Assembly: GCF_000686125.1 (NCBI RefSeq)
Contig: NZ_JMMA01000002.1
Span: forward strand, 186,001 to 250,000
DNA from: Ruminococcus sp. NK3A76
GTDB lineage: Bacteria > Bacillota > Clostridia > Oscillospirales > Ruminococcaceae
Reading direction: 5' to 3'
Length of the DNA: 64,000 bases
Positions 13,818-23,489 of this stretch are shown here, one piece after another. A program made the translations under genes and the position numbers. Position 1 is the stretch's first letter, and each line of letters opens with the position of its first letter. The notes under the pieces are model-generated. The model made no database searches. It was not told the origin of the DNA and saw only the letters and a program-made list of their open reading frames with translations.

Positions 13818-16793
13818 CTATTCCTCATCAGCTTTTTTCAAAGAATTATAGATCTCCTCTGTAAAGATACCGAGCACTTCACGCTTGATCTCCTCGTCAT
13901 TGAGCAGCAGAGAGAAAAAGTCTTGATTCTGCTCCAGTCCTTCGATCAGTGCATCGTCAATATCATCAAAATAAGAGAACTCAAAGTCTTTGACCGTGTT
14001 ATTCTTTGCACTTGCTTTCAGCTTGTCAGACTTCATCAGAATATCCCTGATCTGAAGCATCGCCTTTACCGCAACATCGCTGTCATAGGATTTGCCTGTC
14101 CTTGCATTGATCGCTGCGATGATCTCCGAGAGCCTTTCTTCCTTTGCAGGAGTAAGACCGAATGTTTCGGCAGAGGGCAGCTTCACAACAGGCTTTGCGA
14201 CAATATCGGACTTGGTATGTTCGTCCTGCTTCTTCTGCACGAACTGTGTCGCTCTGATCTTGCCGTCGAGGTTGAAGCCTGGACCTGGGTGTTTGATATT
14301 GATGTGAGATTGCAGAAGAATGATGTAGTTATATTTTTTGTGCAGCTCTGTATCCTCAAAGCTGGATACTTGGATCATAAACTCATAGAAACGGACGAAA
14401 TGACGGAGGTCAACCACGATCTCACGCTGTTTCTCGATACTGTAATGCTCGATCAGTTTTTGCGACTTATCAAGACAGAAGTTGATTTTCTTCTTATCAG
14501 GTGCAAGTATCTTTTCCTTGTATAGGAACTCATTTACCTTGTCCACATCATCTGGATCAATAATTGCATAAGCATCTATCTGAGCTTCAAGATCATATAT
14601 AGCGGCAGGAGTGACTGAATTAGATAAAAGTGTTGTAGTATAGAATGGTGCAAAGGCATTAACTATATCCTCATAGCTATTGACAAAATCGAGGATAAAT
14701 GTCTTTTTCTCAAATGGTGGACAAATTCTGTTCAGACGGGAAAGTGTCTGTACCGCATTGACACCCTTGAGTTTTTTCATGATATACATTGCACAGAGCT
14801 TCGGCTGGTCAAAGCCAGTCTGATACTTGTTAGCGACCAAAAGCACCTGATAATCGTCCTTGTCGAACTCTTTGGTGAGCTGATCTTCGGGAATACCGTT
14901 GATACCCGGCTCTGTGTATTCTGTATCATCATTAGGGAGCTTTACCTTGCCGGAGAACGCAACAAGCGCCCGAATGCCCTTGTATCCTTTTTTAGAGCAA
15001 TAATCCTCAAATGATTGACAGTATTTCACGGCTGCCTGTCTTGAAGCGGTGATGACCATTGCCTTTGCCTGTCCGCCAAACTCCTGCATAACAGTTGTGC
15101 GGAAATGCTCTACAATGACCTCGATACGCTGGGCAATATTCGTTTCGTGCAGCTCAACGAACCGAGCAATCTGCCGTTTTGCACTTGCAGTCTGCATCTT
15201 CGGATCTTCCTCTATCTCCTTGTTGATCTGATAGAAGGTCTTGTAAGTGGTATAATTCTGCAATACATCGAGGATAAAGCCCTCCTCGATAGCCTGCTTC
15301 ATCGAATACACATGGAACGCTTCACGCTGTCCGTTGGTATTGATCGTGCCGAAAAGCTGTAAGGTAGTCGGTTTCGGAGTAGCTGTGAAAGCGAACATCG
15401 ACACATTCTGCTGTTTGCCGTTTCTTGCAAGCTCTGCGGCGATCTCGTCCTCCATATCCTGATACAGCTCATCGCCCATACCGAGGGACTGTGTGACCGC
15501 TGCCATATCCTTGCCTGCCGTAGAAGAATGTGCTTCGTCGATAATGACCGCAAAGCGCTTATTCTTTAAGCCCTGAACGCTGTCCACAATATACGGGAAC
15601 TTCTGGATCGTTGTTGCAATGATCTTCGTATTGCCGTTAAGGGCGATAGCGAGATCGGCAGAGTTGCATTTTTCGTTCATCACACGTATAAGTCCCGACT
15701 TATGCTCCATTCCCATGATCGCTTTTTGAAGCTGTCTGTCAACAACCACTCTGTCGGTCATGATGATAACATTATCGAAAATAATCTTGTTGTCGGCATC
15801 GTGGAGCGTAGCAAGGCGATACGCAAGCCAAGCAATAGTGTTGGTCTTGCCGGAGCCTGCACTGTGCTGTATCAGATAGTTGAGCGAGGTGCGGTTTTCC
15901 TCTACATCGGCAAGGAGCTTGCGGACGGCATCTAACTGGTGATAGCGAGGAAAAACTACACTTTCAGTGATTTCTACCTTGCCTGTCTTTTCGTTTTCTT
16001 TTTCTTCGGTCTTTACAAAAATGAATTTGGAGATCAGGTCAAGTATCGTGTCTTTGGTGAGAATATCGTCCCACATATAATGCACAGGATAATCGTCCTC
16101 ACAGGGAGCGTTTCCTGCACCTGCGTTGACGCCCTCGCCGTTGCCTTGATTGAACGGCAGGAAGAATGTCTTTTCGCCGTCGAGCTTCGTTGTCATATAG
16201 ACTTCGTGCAAGTCCATAGCGAAATTGACAAGTGTGCCTGCCTTAAATAAAAACAGTCTGGACTTCGGATCACGCTCCATACGGTATTGATAGATAGCAT
16301 CGTCCGTGGACTGTCCTGCATAGTTGCATTTCAGCTCCATAGAGATAATTGCAAAGCCGTTGAGGAATATCACAACGTCGATACGCTCTTTATCATTCGC
16401 CCAAACTTCTTCCATGACGGTAAAGCGGTTCATTTCATATTTCCGCATCAGATCTTTATTGAAAGTGGTCGCAGGCTTTGTGAACATCAGCTCCAGATTA
16501 TGCCCCGACAGCTCGACACCGTGACGGAGGACTTCAAGCAGGCTGCCCCTTTTCTTCGTACACTCCGCATTGATGAACGAAACAATGGTATCTTCGAGCC
16601 TGTCCTTATGTATCTTGCGGAGCTTCTCCATTGTCTCAGGCTGGGTATCGTTCAGAAAGCAGAACAGCATCTCACGGTCGATCGCAAAACGGCGGTCAAA
16701 GTTGGCAGCATTTCTGATCATAAAGCCGTTTTGGTCACGGAGTATGCCGAGCAGTTCGGCTTGATAGTCTTTTTCGGTCAGTATATTATTCAT
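13818..16793 (-). CDS. hsdR: Type I restriction enzyme, endonuclease/translocase subunit
   Basis: 991 residues, normal HsdR length. An N-terminal PD-(D/E)xK nuclease has D139 in IDVVIF and E153-L-K155 in SMELK. A helicase motor follows, with Walker A HSAGSGKT at about 310-317, DEAH at 419-422, FTATPKPTT (motif III), and QTLSRLNR (motif VI). It cuts DNA away from the recognition site after ATP-driven translocation, together with HsdM and HsdS. Its ATG overlaps the hsdS stop by 4 bases. Last gene of the hsdM-membrane protein-hsdS-hsdR unit. No break is visible. Confidence 0.95.
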   Translation of the reverse strand: MNNILTEKDYQAELLGILRDQNGFMIRNAANFDRRFAIDREMLFCFLNDTQPETMEKLRKIHKDRLEDTIVSFINAECTKKRGSLLEVLRHGVELSGHNLELMFTKPATTFNKDLMRKYEMNRFTVMEEVWANDKERIDVVIFLNGFAIISMELKCNYAGQSTDDAIYQYRMERDPKSRLFLFKAGTLVNFAMDLHEVYMTTKLDGEKTFFLPFNQGNGEGVNAGAGNAPCEDDYPVHYMWDDILTKDTILDLISKFIFVKTEEKENEKTGKVEITESVVFPRYHQLDAVRKLLADVEENRTSLNYLIQHSAGSGKTNTIAWLAYRLATLHDADNKIIFDNVIIMTDRVVVDRQLQKAIMGMEHKSGLIRVMNEKCNSADLAIALNGNTKIIATTIQKFPYIVDSVQGLKNKRFAVIIDEAHSSTAGKDMAAVTQSLGMGDELYQDMEDEIAAELARNGKQQNVSMFAFTATPKPTTLQLFGTINTNGQREAFHVYSMKQAIEEGFILDVLQNYTTYKTFYQINKEIEEDPKMQTASAKRQIARFVELHETNIAQRIEVIVEHFRTTVMQEFGGQAKAMVITASRQAAVKYCQSFEDYCSKKGYKGIRALVAFSGKVKLPNDDTEYTEPGINGIPEDQLTKEFDKDDYQVLLVANKYQTGFDQPKLCAMYIMKKLKGVNAVQTLSRLNRICPPFEKKTFILDFVNSYEDIVNAFAPFYTTTLLSNSVTPAAIYDLEAQIDAYAIIDPDDVDKVNEFLYKEKILAPDKKKINFCLDKSQKLIEHYSIEKQREIVVDLRHFVRFYEFMIQVSSFEDTELHKKYNYIILLQSHINIKHPGPGFNLDGKIRATQFVQKKQDEHTKSDIVAKPVVKLPSAETFGLTPAKEERLSEIIAAINARTGKSYDSDVAVKAMLQIRDILMKSDKLKASAKNNTVKDFEFSYFDDIDDALIEGLEQNQDFFSLLLNDEEIKREVLGIFTEEIYNSLKKADEE

Positions 16794-18022
16794 GATCGCA
16801 CCTCTTTCTTCCCCGTCACATACTCAAATATCAGCGATTTCTTGTATTCCTCTATTGTTTCGATCTGCTGTTGTTTGTCGGCAATAATAGTGTCAATTTC
16901 GGATATTTTGGTATCGAGGTAATTTGCGATTTCACGCTGTTCTTCGAGTGGAGGTACAGGTATCATAAAGTTATTGAAAGCAGAAGTCTGTAATCTCCAC
17001 CGCCCTAAATTGGACACGCCTTGACCAAGAGAATAAAAGATACGGCTCATGTAGCAGCATTGCATGACATATTTGAAATAAGTAAGGTCATTATTCTCTT
17101 TATCTCGCAGACGGAACACACGATAGTCAGGGCTTGTTACGCCGAACATCGTAGAGCAGTCCACCCAGCCAGTCAGCAAGTCCATGTGGTTCATAACATA
17201 ATCAGTAGGATAGACAAATTGATAACCTGCGTAGCTTTCTGCTTGCTGTCCGTTGTTACTTTCAATATCCTTGACCTTCAACCCTTTTTGAGTAACTGAA
17301 AGGACATCAAAGCCCTCTTGTCCTGCAATTCGCTTTACGATCTCAAACACATATTTTATGTCGATCAACTCCCAGGTTTCGGGAATCGCAGTCCATACAT
17401 CAGAAACGGTGCTTTTCAAAGAGGCTTTCTTAATTCCCCTTGAAATAATACGGAACACCAAAGATTTCTTGTATTCTTCAAGGGCTTCGATTTGGGATTG
17501 AATATCGGAGATTAAAGTACTGATTTCTCCGCACTTTGTATCGAGAAATGATGAAATAATGTTTTGTTGATTGTATGGAGGAACTGGTAAATACTGCTTA
17601 TCCCACACCCCCACTGACCAAGTAGCGATACTTACCGAGTCGACTACTTCGGAATAAATGCTCTGTTGTAGACAGTAACCAATATATTTTTTATCATACT
17701 TTTCATTAAGCGAAACTCTTATAATGTGATCTGTATACATCGCTCCAACAAATGGGAAGTAGACATAGGGTGTACCATTTCTCGCTAACAGTAAATCGTT
17801 GGGCTTTGTGTATTTCCACGCAGGAAACATTTTGTAAGTAGAGTGAATCGGCTTTAAGCCTGCTGTGTAAAACAACATATCGTTACTGTCATTTGACCAA
17901 AACTCTTTGTCAACAGCTTCGCCCACATTTGAATTATTGTGAAAATATTTGAATTTCCTGGTAATCCAATTGTTAGGCAATTGTCCAATCCACTCTATCC
18001 CGCTGTCTTTCATTTTACGCAT
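16790..18022 (-). CDS. hsdS: Type I restriction enzyme, specificity subunit
   Basis: 410 residues with two target-recognition domains, each followed by a conserved helix. The first half ends LPVPPYNQQNIISSFLDTKC then IEALEEYKKSLVF; the second half ends IPVPPLEEQREIANYLDTKI then IETIEEYKKSLIF. The internal repeat is the usual pseudo-dimer of HsdS and reads a bipartite DNA target. Only one hsdS is present and no recombinase beside it, so no sign of shuffling. It overlaps the upstream membrane-protein gene by 8 bases. Confidence 0.95.
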   Translation of the reverse strand: MRKMKDSGIEWIGQLPNNWITRKFKYFHNNSNVGEAVDKEFWSNDSNDMLFYTAGLKPIHSTYKMFPAWKYTKPNDLLLARNGTPYVYFPFVGAMYTDHIIRVSLNEKYDKKYIGYCLQQSIYSEVVDSVSIATWSVGVWDKQYLPVPPYNQQNIISSFLDTKCGEISTLISDIQSQIEALEEYKKSLVFRIISRGIKKASLKSTVSDVWTAIPETWELIDIKYVFEIVKRIAGQEGFDVLSVTQKGLKVKDIESNNGQQAESYAGYQFVYPTDYVMNHMDLLTGWVDCSTMFGVTSPDYRVFRLRDKENNDLTYFKYVMQCCYMSRIFYSLGQGVSNLGRWRLQTSAFNNFMIPVPPLEEQREIANYLDTKISEIDTIIADKQQQIETIEEYKKSLIFEYVTGKKEVRS

Positions 18023-18365
18023 TGCCGTTCACCTTCTTGTGCTTTTTTATAAATCTCATTATAAAGACCGCAAATATACAAATACAGATTGTGCCTATTA
18101 TTGAGCTGCTTATCAGCAGGCATAATTTCCAATTTCTTATTACCCAAATCACAGCACGAGCAACCGCCCATATTATAAAGTATATAAAAATCCTTATGCT
18201 CCAATGTGCAAGCCTTGCTTCTGTGCCGCTTGCTCCACTTTCGCCAACAATATAAAATGCAATTCTATATGCTATTTCCCCGATTATTATCATTATTATC
18301 CATTCGATTATCGGGTTGATAGGCAGACCGAGGGGGTCTGTCAATAAATCAAATAATATTTTCAA
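18015..18365 (-). CDS. Small membrane protein inside the hsd operon
   Basis: 116 residues with three likely transmembrane helices (about 19-40, 56-76, 84-107) and a basic tail (RFIKKHKKVNGNA). It stands between hsdM and hsdS, 15 bases after hsdM and overlapping hsdS by 8 bases, so it is co-expressed with the restriction system. No family recognised. Cytoplasmic type I enzymes do not need a membrane part, so it could anchor the complex or be an independent small effector. Confidence 0.65.
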   Translation of the reverse strand: MKILFDLLTDPLGLPINPIIEWIIMIIIGEIAYRIAFYIVGESGASGTEARLAHWSIRIFIYFIIWAVARAVIWVIRNWKLCLLISSSIIGTICICIFAVFIMRFIKKHKKVNGNA

Positions 18366-18380
18366 TTCGTTCTCCTTTCA

Positions 18381-20468
18381 TTATCCAAACAGCCGTGCGA
18401 TACGCTCACTTACCGACTTTTCAAGCTCCAAGAACCGCTGTTCAAGCTCCTCGCTGGGCTTCGGCTGCTGATACTTATAGAAATATCTTGTAAACGGGAT
18501 CTCCGCACCTGTCTTGACAACAGGCGACTTCTTGCTCAGATCTTCCTCAAAGAACCACTGTGCATCGGGAACATGGGGAAGTACCTCACGAGCCATATAG
18601 TCCTCGATGCTCTCGTCAAACTTCACGATCTCCGTGTCCTTTGTCTCCTTATCGTAGATGATGTTACCCTTCTTGTCACGCTGGATCTCAGCAGACTTGG
18701 TCCTTTCCGACAGACCGTCAGCGATCTTGTCAATGAGCTTCTTGTCTGTTGTTGCCGTGCTGAGTATCTTAGTCAGTACGGGCATGAACTCCGCAGGGGA
18801 CAGATATACCGCATCGGAAACAGCACCGCTCAGCGATTCAATGATCGCATCGTAAACGGGCTTGTTATTCTGATAGCTTTCGAGCTTCTTGACCTCTTTG
18901 CCCGTCAGCTCCTCTGCGTTTTCAAGCTCTGCCACCTTTGCAGGATCGTACAGCGAGGACAGCGAACCCTTTGACAGCATTGCCTGGATACGCTCCTCGG
19001 TCACAGCGTAGCTTCTCTGCAACGGCTGCATGACCGTGTATTCACGATAGATGAACTCGGTGTTCGGGTAGATCTTGCAAAGCTCGTTCTCTGTGAAGTC
19101 AGCATACAGCTTCGTGATAGCGGAACGGTCTTCGGGACTGATCTCGTTTTTCTTGTTGCCGAGTGCCTTGCGGAGCTTGTGGAAGATAGAGCCTGCATCA
19201 ATGAGCTGAATCTTGCCACGGCGCTCCTCACGCTTATTCTTCGACAGCACCCAAATGTATGTAGCGATACCCGTATTATAGAAAAGGTCAACAGGAAGTG
19301 CGATAATTGCTTCGATCAGGTCATTTTCAAGCAGCCACCGTCTGATCTGGCTCTCGCCCGAAGATGTACCGCCCGAAAACAGCGGAGAGCCGTTCTCGAT
19401 GATAGCAGCTCGACCGAGGGCATTGTCCATCTTGTTCACAGCCGACTGAATGAAAAGCAACTGCATATCGCCTGAACCCGGCAGTCCTGCACCGAAGCGA
19501 CCGTCAAAGCCCTTCTGGTTCTCCTCCTTGACAGCCTGCTCAACACCCTCTGCTGCGTCCTTACCGCCCCATGGCGTACCGAACGGCGGATTTTCGATCA
19601 CGAAACGCATCTGTCTGTCAGGGAAACAGTCAGCCTTCATCGTGTCCTGCATACGGATATTCTCGGCATTCTGCCCCTTGATGAGCATTTCAGCCACGCA
19701 CATCGCATAGGACTCAGGGTTGATCTCCTGCCCGAACAGACGCACATTCGCAGTCGGGTTATAGCGATGAATGAAGTTATAGGAAGTTGAGAGCATACCG
19801 CCTGTGCCTGCTGCCTGGTCCAGTATGGTGATCTCCTTGTGGTCATCGAAAATATCGTCACAGCCCTCTGCAAGCAGAATATTGACCATGAGCTTGATAA
19901 TATCTCTGCCCGTGTAGTGATCGCCGGCTTCGGCATTTTCGGAGAATCTACGGATCAAGTCCTCAAATATGTATCCCATTTTAACATTGTCAATGGTCTT
20001 GGGATCGAGGTCAAGCTCCGAGAAAGCCTTTACTACCGACAGCAGACGGTTGTTCTTATCCATTTTGTCGATCTGCTTGTCAAAGTCAAGGCTCTTGATG
20101 ATGTCCTGCACATTGGCAGAAAAGCCCTCGATGTAGTTTCTGAAATTCGCCGCAAGGTGGTCGGGATCATTGACAAGCTCCGCAAGGGTGTACTCGCTCG
20201 TATTGAAGAACTGATACCCCGACACACGGCACATAGCCTTTGCAGGGTACGCAGGATTTTTCTTGTACTGCTCCACGACAGCCTGCTTCGTAGCTTCCAA
20301 TGCACACTCAAAGCGGCGGATAATGACCATAGGAATGATAACATCCTTGTACTTGTCGCTCTGGTATGTACCTCTCAGCTTATTTGCAATAGACCAAATG
20401 AAGCCTACTTCGGTCGATACATCAATGGGGGCATCGTCCCACATTACATCTATTTTCTTATCAGTCAT
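18381..20468 (-). CDS. hsdM: Type I restriction enzyme, methyltransferase subunit
   Basis: 695 residues, longer than the usual 500 because of an extended C-terminal region. SAM-binding motif I is DQAAGTGG (217-224); catalytic motif IV is NPPF (293-296), indicating N6-adenine methylation. The N-terminal HsdM domain (IWSIANKLRG, IIPMVIIRRFECAL) is present. About residues 480-640 form a helical insertion with the tail ARLFG. It methylates the HsdS target and protects the host. First gene of its unit, with its own promoter at 20514-20542. Confidence 0.95.
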   Translation of the reverse strand: MTDKKIDVMWDDAPIDVSTEVGFIWSIANKLRGTYQSDKYKDVIIPMVIIRRFECALEATKQAVVEQYKKNPAYPAKAMCRVSGYQFFNTSEYTLAELVNDPDHLAANFRNYIEGFSANVQDIIKSLDFDKQIDKMDKNNRLLSVVKAFSELDLDPKTIDNVKMGYIFEDLIRRFSENAEAGDHYTGRDIIKLMVNILLAEGCDDIFDDHKEITILDQAAGTGGMLSTSYNFIHRYNPTANVRLFGQEINPESYAMCVAEMLIKGQNAENIRMQDTMKADCFPDRQMRFVIENPPFGTPWGGKDAAEGVEQAVKEENQKGFDGRFGAGLPGSGDMQLLFIQSAVNKMDNALGRAAIIENGSPLFSGGTSSGESQIRRWLLENDLIEAIIALPVDLFYNTGIATYIWVLSKNKREERRGKIQLIDAGSIFHKLRKALGNKKNEISPEDRSAITKLYADFTENELCKIYPNTEFIYREYTVMQPLQRSYAVTEERIQAMLSKGSLSSLYDPAKVAELENAEELTGKEVKKLESYQNNKPVYDAIIESLSGAVSDAVYLSPAEFMPVLTKILSTATTDKKLIDKIADGLSERTKSAEIQRDKKGNIIYDKETKDTEIVKFDESIEDYMAREVLPHVPDAQWFFEEDLSKKSPVVKTGAEIPFTRYFYKYQQPKPSEELEQRFLELEKSVSERIARLFG

Positions 20469-20513
20469 ATTTTATTACTCCAATCATGAATTATATAAAA
20501 AAACCTTTAGCAC

Positions 20514-20542
20514 ATTATAACATATTATCTCAAAAATGTAAA
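20514..20542 (-). promoter_or_regulatory. Sigma-A promoter of the hsd operon
   Basis: On the minus strand TTTACA (20542-20537), 17 bases, TATAAT (20519-20514), 46 bases before hsdM. Just upstream, CAGTCC...GGACTG (20550-20569) is a small inverted repeat that could be an operator. Confidence 0.7.
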
Positions 20543-20569
20543 GATTTTGCAGTCCGATAACTTGGACTG

Positions 20570-20781
20570 TATTGTAATATATTTATTTGACACACCCCTT
20601 CTAAACAAAGCCTATATTGTTGAGGGGTAATATAGTTTGTGTTACCCCTGACATATCCTGTTTTTATTTGTAATAATCACTTACCCGGTCAATTGATCCT
20701 TGTGGTAAAATCATCCAAATGCCCGACGGTAGATATTTATTGAATTATACAAAACGGAGAATTTGTTTCTTGCCCTCCTGT
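20570..20781. other. Gap between hsdM and the mobility module
   Basis: No gene seen. It contains one clear inverted repeat, GGGGTAA (20624-20630) and TTACCCC (20642-20648), with an 11-base spacer. Confidence 0.4.
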
Positions 20782-21055
20782 TTTGCCTTAACTCTAACCC
20801 TAAAATCCTAGGTATAAGTGAGAGGCTATTGTTTTCGATAAAATATTTTTTTTGATAAATCCCATCAGCTCCTCATTATTAAAAATGCTGTACAAGTCAC
20901 ACATTTTACATAGGGCTAATTTGTTGAATACAGAGAATTTGTACCATGATAGCGAAATATCACTTAAAAATATGCCGCATTATGTAGTGTCTTATGGAGG
21001 GAGTTTTACTCAATCGTTATGCAGACCGAGTGCATTTAAGCAGAGGGAGTATTCC
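20782..21055 (+). repeat. Element-end repeat, direct-strand copy of 980-1243
   Basis: Matches the minus strand of 980-1243 from TTGCCTTAACT and CCTAGGTATAAGTGAGAG to GACCGAGTGCATTTAAGCAG. A second, shorter unit (CATTTTCCATAGGGCTGATT then TGTTGAATACAGAGA) follows at about 21075-21115, so the block has an internal repeat of about 55 bases. Confidence 0.6.
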
Positions 21056-21115
21056 GCAGCATCTATATGCAACCCATACATTTTCCATAGGGCTGATTTG
21101 TTGAATACAGAGATA

Positions 21116-21490
21116 ATTATTACAGCTTTCCCGAAACCGCTTATATAATCGGCTCAAAATGTCGGTACTATTGAAGGCTATGCTGCACTCGCTACTGTCT
21201 GCACATATTTTGCAATAACTGCACACCCCAACACTCGCCCTTTGTGCAACCCTACGATTTTTTCAAAAGCCAATTAACTATTACGCTCGTCATTCAGAAT
21301 TAACTTATGAAAGGCACAGTTTTTCCTGCCTCGCCAGCAGAAGAAAATTGCCATACCAATACACCCACAACCGTTCAGACCCGAAAGGAGGAAACAGCAG
21401 CGTACATTAAAACCATACAAAATAAAAACCATGTTGACGCATGACCTATCGCCAAGTCAAGCAGAATCAAAATCAGATAGAAGAATGACA
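21116..21490. other. Gap upstream of the excisionase-like gene
   Basis: No gene supported. It presumably contains the promoter for the 21492 gene, but I could not single one out. Confidence 0.3.
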
Positions 21491-21491
21491 T

Positions 21492-21785
21492 TTGAATTTA
21501 ACAGAAAAACAGCAGATCATTTCGCAGATAGCCCAGCTATTAGAACAGCTTATAGAAGCAGAAACGTCCGAGCCTTCACCGCAGCAAGATCAGACCGAAA
21601 CTCAGCCGCTTGAAATGCTCACAGTCAAGGAGTGTGCTGCACTTGTAAATGGCTTATCCGAACACACAGTCCGCCAGCTTGTCGCACAGGACAAGGTCGC
21701 CTATGTAAGAGCAGGCAGCGGTGTGCGTGGCAAGATACTTGTAAGCAAAGCGTCTTTGCTAAAATATCTTGGAGTAGCAGATTGA
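21492..21785 (+). CDS. xis: Excisionase-like helix-turn-helix protein
   Basis: 97 residues. The C-terminal half is a MerR/Xis-type winged helix: LTVKECAALVNGLSEHTVRQ then LVAQDKVAYVRAGSG and KILVSKASLLKYL. It is a homologue of the protein at 34312-34608, and its tail survives at 920-979. In similar elements such proteins steer the integrase towards excision. The start is a TTG with a weak AGAAGA site, so the true start is uncertain. It stands upstream of oriT-mobC-relaxase-integrase. Confidence 0.7.
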   Translation: MNLTEKQQIISQIAQLLEQLIEAETSEPSPQQDQTETQPLEMLTVKECAALVNGLSEHTVRQLVAQDKVAYVRAGSGVRGKILVSKASLLKYLGVAD

Positions 21786-21800
21786 CCGCCAAAAAATCAA

Positions 21801-21820
21801 CCCTGCCGAGAACGGCAGGG
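21801..21820 (+). terminator. Hairpin after the excisionase-like gene
   Basis: CCCTGCCG-AGAA-CGGCAGGG is perfect, with a tetraloop, but no T run follows, so termination is uncertain. It is absent from the element A copy. Confidence 0.45.
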
Positions 21821-21860
21821 TGAAACGTGTAAATGCGTTTATTTGAATTTCCATTTCTCA

Positions 21861-21998
21861 TAATTACGCAAGTACAGAAAGTCCCGGCATTTTACCGGCA
21901 CTTTCCCGCAGGTGTTAACGAGGTTAACGCTGCGGTGTTTAGAGGTTTTGCAGCCCTAAACGCAGGCTCGAAAAAAGTGAGCCATTAGAACGATAATC
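21861..21998 (+). other. Putative oriT of element 1
   Basis: Conserved with 706-848. It contains TTACGCAAGTACAGAAAGTC, CCGG-CATTTTA-CCGG, GCAG(GT)GTTAAC-GAG-GTTAAC(G)CTGC, TTTAGAGG...CCCTAAA and GCTCG...GTGAGC. Differences between copies fall mostly in loops, for example CATTTTA against CAAAATA, which supports a structural role. It ends 15 bases before mobC. Confidence 0.55.
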
Positions 21999-22013
21999 AA
22001 AAAGAAAGGATTG

Positions 22014-22361
22014 ATGAAAATAGCAAGAAAAAACAAATCGCTCCGCCGCAAGGAGATAGTGTATTCGGCGGAGGAATGGGCACAAATCGAGGAGAAGGCT
22101 AAGGGTTGCCATTTAAAAACCTCGACGTACATTAGGGCGATGTCGCTAAGTGGTGAGGTAAATGTTATTGATTTGAAAGAGATTGCACCCCTGCTCAATG
22201 GTATGAGAGTCATATCAAGAAATATCAATCAGGTGGCGAAGAAAGCAAATGAAATGTGCAGCATTTATGCTGCTGATGTGGAAAAGTTGAGAGGAGATGT
22301 GAGCCAGCTTTGCCATACTGTAAATCTGTGGCTATCCACCGTAATGTCAAACAAACGCTGA
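22014..22361 (+). CDS. mobC: MobC-like relaxosome protein
   Basis: 115 residues from the ATG at 22014 (site AAAGGATTG). It has a ribbon-helix-helix-like N-terminus (RRKEIVYSAEEWAQIEEKAK) and PLLNGMRVISRNINQVAKKA. Proteins of this type assist relaxase binding at oriT. It overlaps the relaxase start by 52 bases. The copy at 345-692 is about 90% identical until its altered tail. Confidence 0.8.
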   Translation: MKIARKNKSLRRKEIVYSAEEWAQIEEKAKGCHLKTSTYIRAMSLSGEVNVIDLKEIAPLLNGMRVISRNINQVAKKANEMCSIYAADVEKLRGDVSQLCHTVNLWLSTVMSNKR

Positions 22362-23389
22362 CCTACATTCTCAACCCTGACAAGACCGACGAGCGAGTTT
22401 TGACAATCTCGCGGAATTGCATGACCGAGCCCGAGTACGCCTACACGCAGATGAAGACGGTTTACGAGCAGTACGCAAGGCGCAGCTACGATGCCCCTCC
22501 GAGCAAAAGCGGCAAAAGCCCCGTCAAGGCGATACATTACATAATGAGCTTTGCGGATTCTGAGAACGTCACGCCAGAGCTTGCACACAAGATAGGCATG
22601 GCATTTGTCCGCAAGATGTTCGGTGACGATGTGCAGGCGGTCATAGCAACTCATGTCAATACCGATCACGTTCACAATCATATCTTGATAAATTCTTACT
22701 CGCTCACCAGCAAGCGGTTTTATGACAACAAATCCACCGTCAGAAAAATGCGTGAGGTCACGAACGGGGTGTGTCGGGCATTTGGAGTTGAACCTGCCCT
22801 CAACTTTGAGAATGAGGGTAGGTCTATTAGTTACTCCGAATGTCAGCACAAGAAAAAGGGTACTTCTTGGAAAGAGCATATCAGAAAAGCAATTGACAGC
22901 TTGATACCCAGCGTCAGCAGCTTTGATGACCTGCTTGCGGAACTTGAAATGCAAGGGTTTACCGTCAAGCGAGATAAGAACATCTTGATAAAAGCCCCCG
23001 GGCAGCAGCGTTCGGTCAGTTTGTGGAAATTGGGAGAGGACTATACCGAGGAGTCGCTCAATGCGAGAATAGGTATGATTCAAGTTTTTGCAAAGCCTAT
23101 TATAAAACAAGTTGATGTTTACAAACTCTCGGAGATGTTGTCTGTTATCAGCAAAGATCATATTTCATCAATCAGTGATCTGGAGGGGAGAATCATGCGA
23201 TTGAGAAAAGAATATGAAAAGACTAAGGGTGAGGAATGTCGGGAGAAACTGAGAGAGTATTTGTATATTAGGGATACTTACAATGAGATTTCTAAGGGAG
23301 ATTACATTTCAAAGCTCGTTAAGGAAGAAAAACTCCGCAGGGAGAAGGAACAGAAAAAGCAGCCGTACAGAAAGAAATTAAAAAGATAA
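22310..23389 (+). CDS. Relaxase, MobA/VirD2 (MOBP-type)
   Basis: 359 residues, beginning MPYCKSVAIHRNVKQTLTYI from a TTG start. The relaxase three-His metal motif is THVNTDHVHNHILINS (about 113-128). It nicks oriT and carries the strand during conjugal mobilization by a helper system; no transfer (type IV secretion) genes are present in the element. The C-terminal 100 residues are basic and coiled, ending REKEQKKQPYRKKLKR. It is the intact counterpart of the scrap at 234-317. Confidence 0.9.
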   Translation: MPYCKSVAIHRNVKQTLTYILNPDKTDERVLTISRNCMTEPEYAYTQMKTVYEQYARRSYDAPPSKSGKSPVKAIHYIMSFADSENVTPELAHKIGMAFVRKMFGDDVQAVIATHVNTDHVHNHILINSYSLTSKRFYDNKSTVRKMREVTNGVCRAFGVEPALNFENEGRSISYSECQHKKKGTSWKEHIRKAIDSLIPSVSSFDDLLAELEMQGFTVKRDKNILIKAPGQQRSVSLWKLGEDYTEESLNARIGMIQVFAKPIIKQVDVYKLSEMLSVISKDHISSISDLEGRIMRLRKEYEKTKGEECREKLREYLYIRDTYNEISKGDYISKLVKEEKLRREKEQKKQPYRKKLKR

Positions 23390-23415
23390 ACAGAACAGGA
23401 GACCAGCAGCGTATC

Positions 23416-23444
23416 TTGACTTTAAATCGTAAAAGTAATATAAT
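23416..23444 (+). promoter_or_regulatory. Sigma-A promoter of the element 1 integrase
   Basis: TTGACT (23416-23421), 17 bases, TATAAT (23439-23444), 46 bases before the integrase ATG. Between them CTCC-GAAA-GGAG (23470-23481) folds the ribosome site GGAGG into a small hairpin with a GAAA loop. Confidence 0.8.
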
Positions 23445-23489
23445 AAAAGTGCAGAAATACGCCAATGGTCTCCGAAAGGAGGTAGCCAC

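Noticed and set aside
16790-18022. Phase-variable hsdS shuffling
   Set aside because: Only one hsdS, no inverted partial copies and no adjacent recombinase dedicated to it.
20852-21148. Open frame of about 99 codons in the element-end repeat
   Set aside because: The homologous block at 980-1243 keeps DNA similarity but not a common full-length frame, there is no ribosome site, and the frame contains a partial internal repeat. It is better read as element non-coding DNA.
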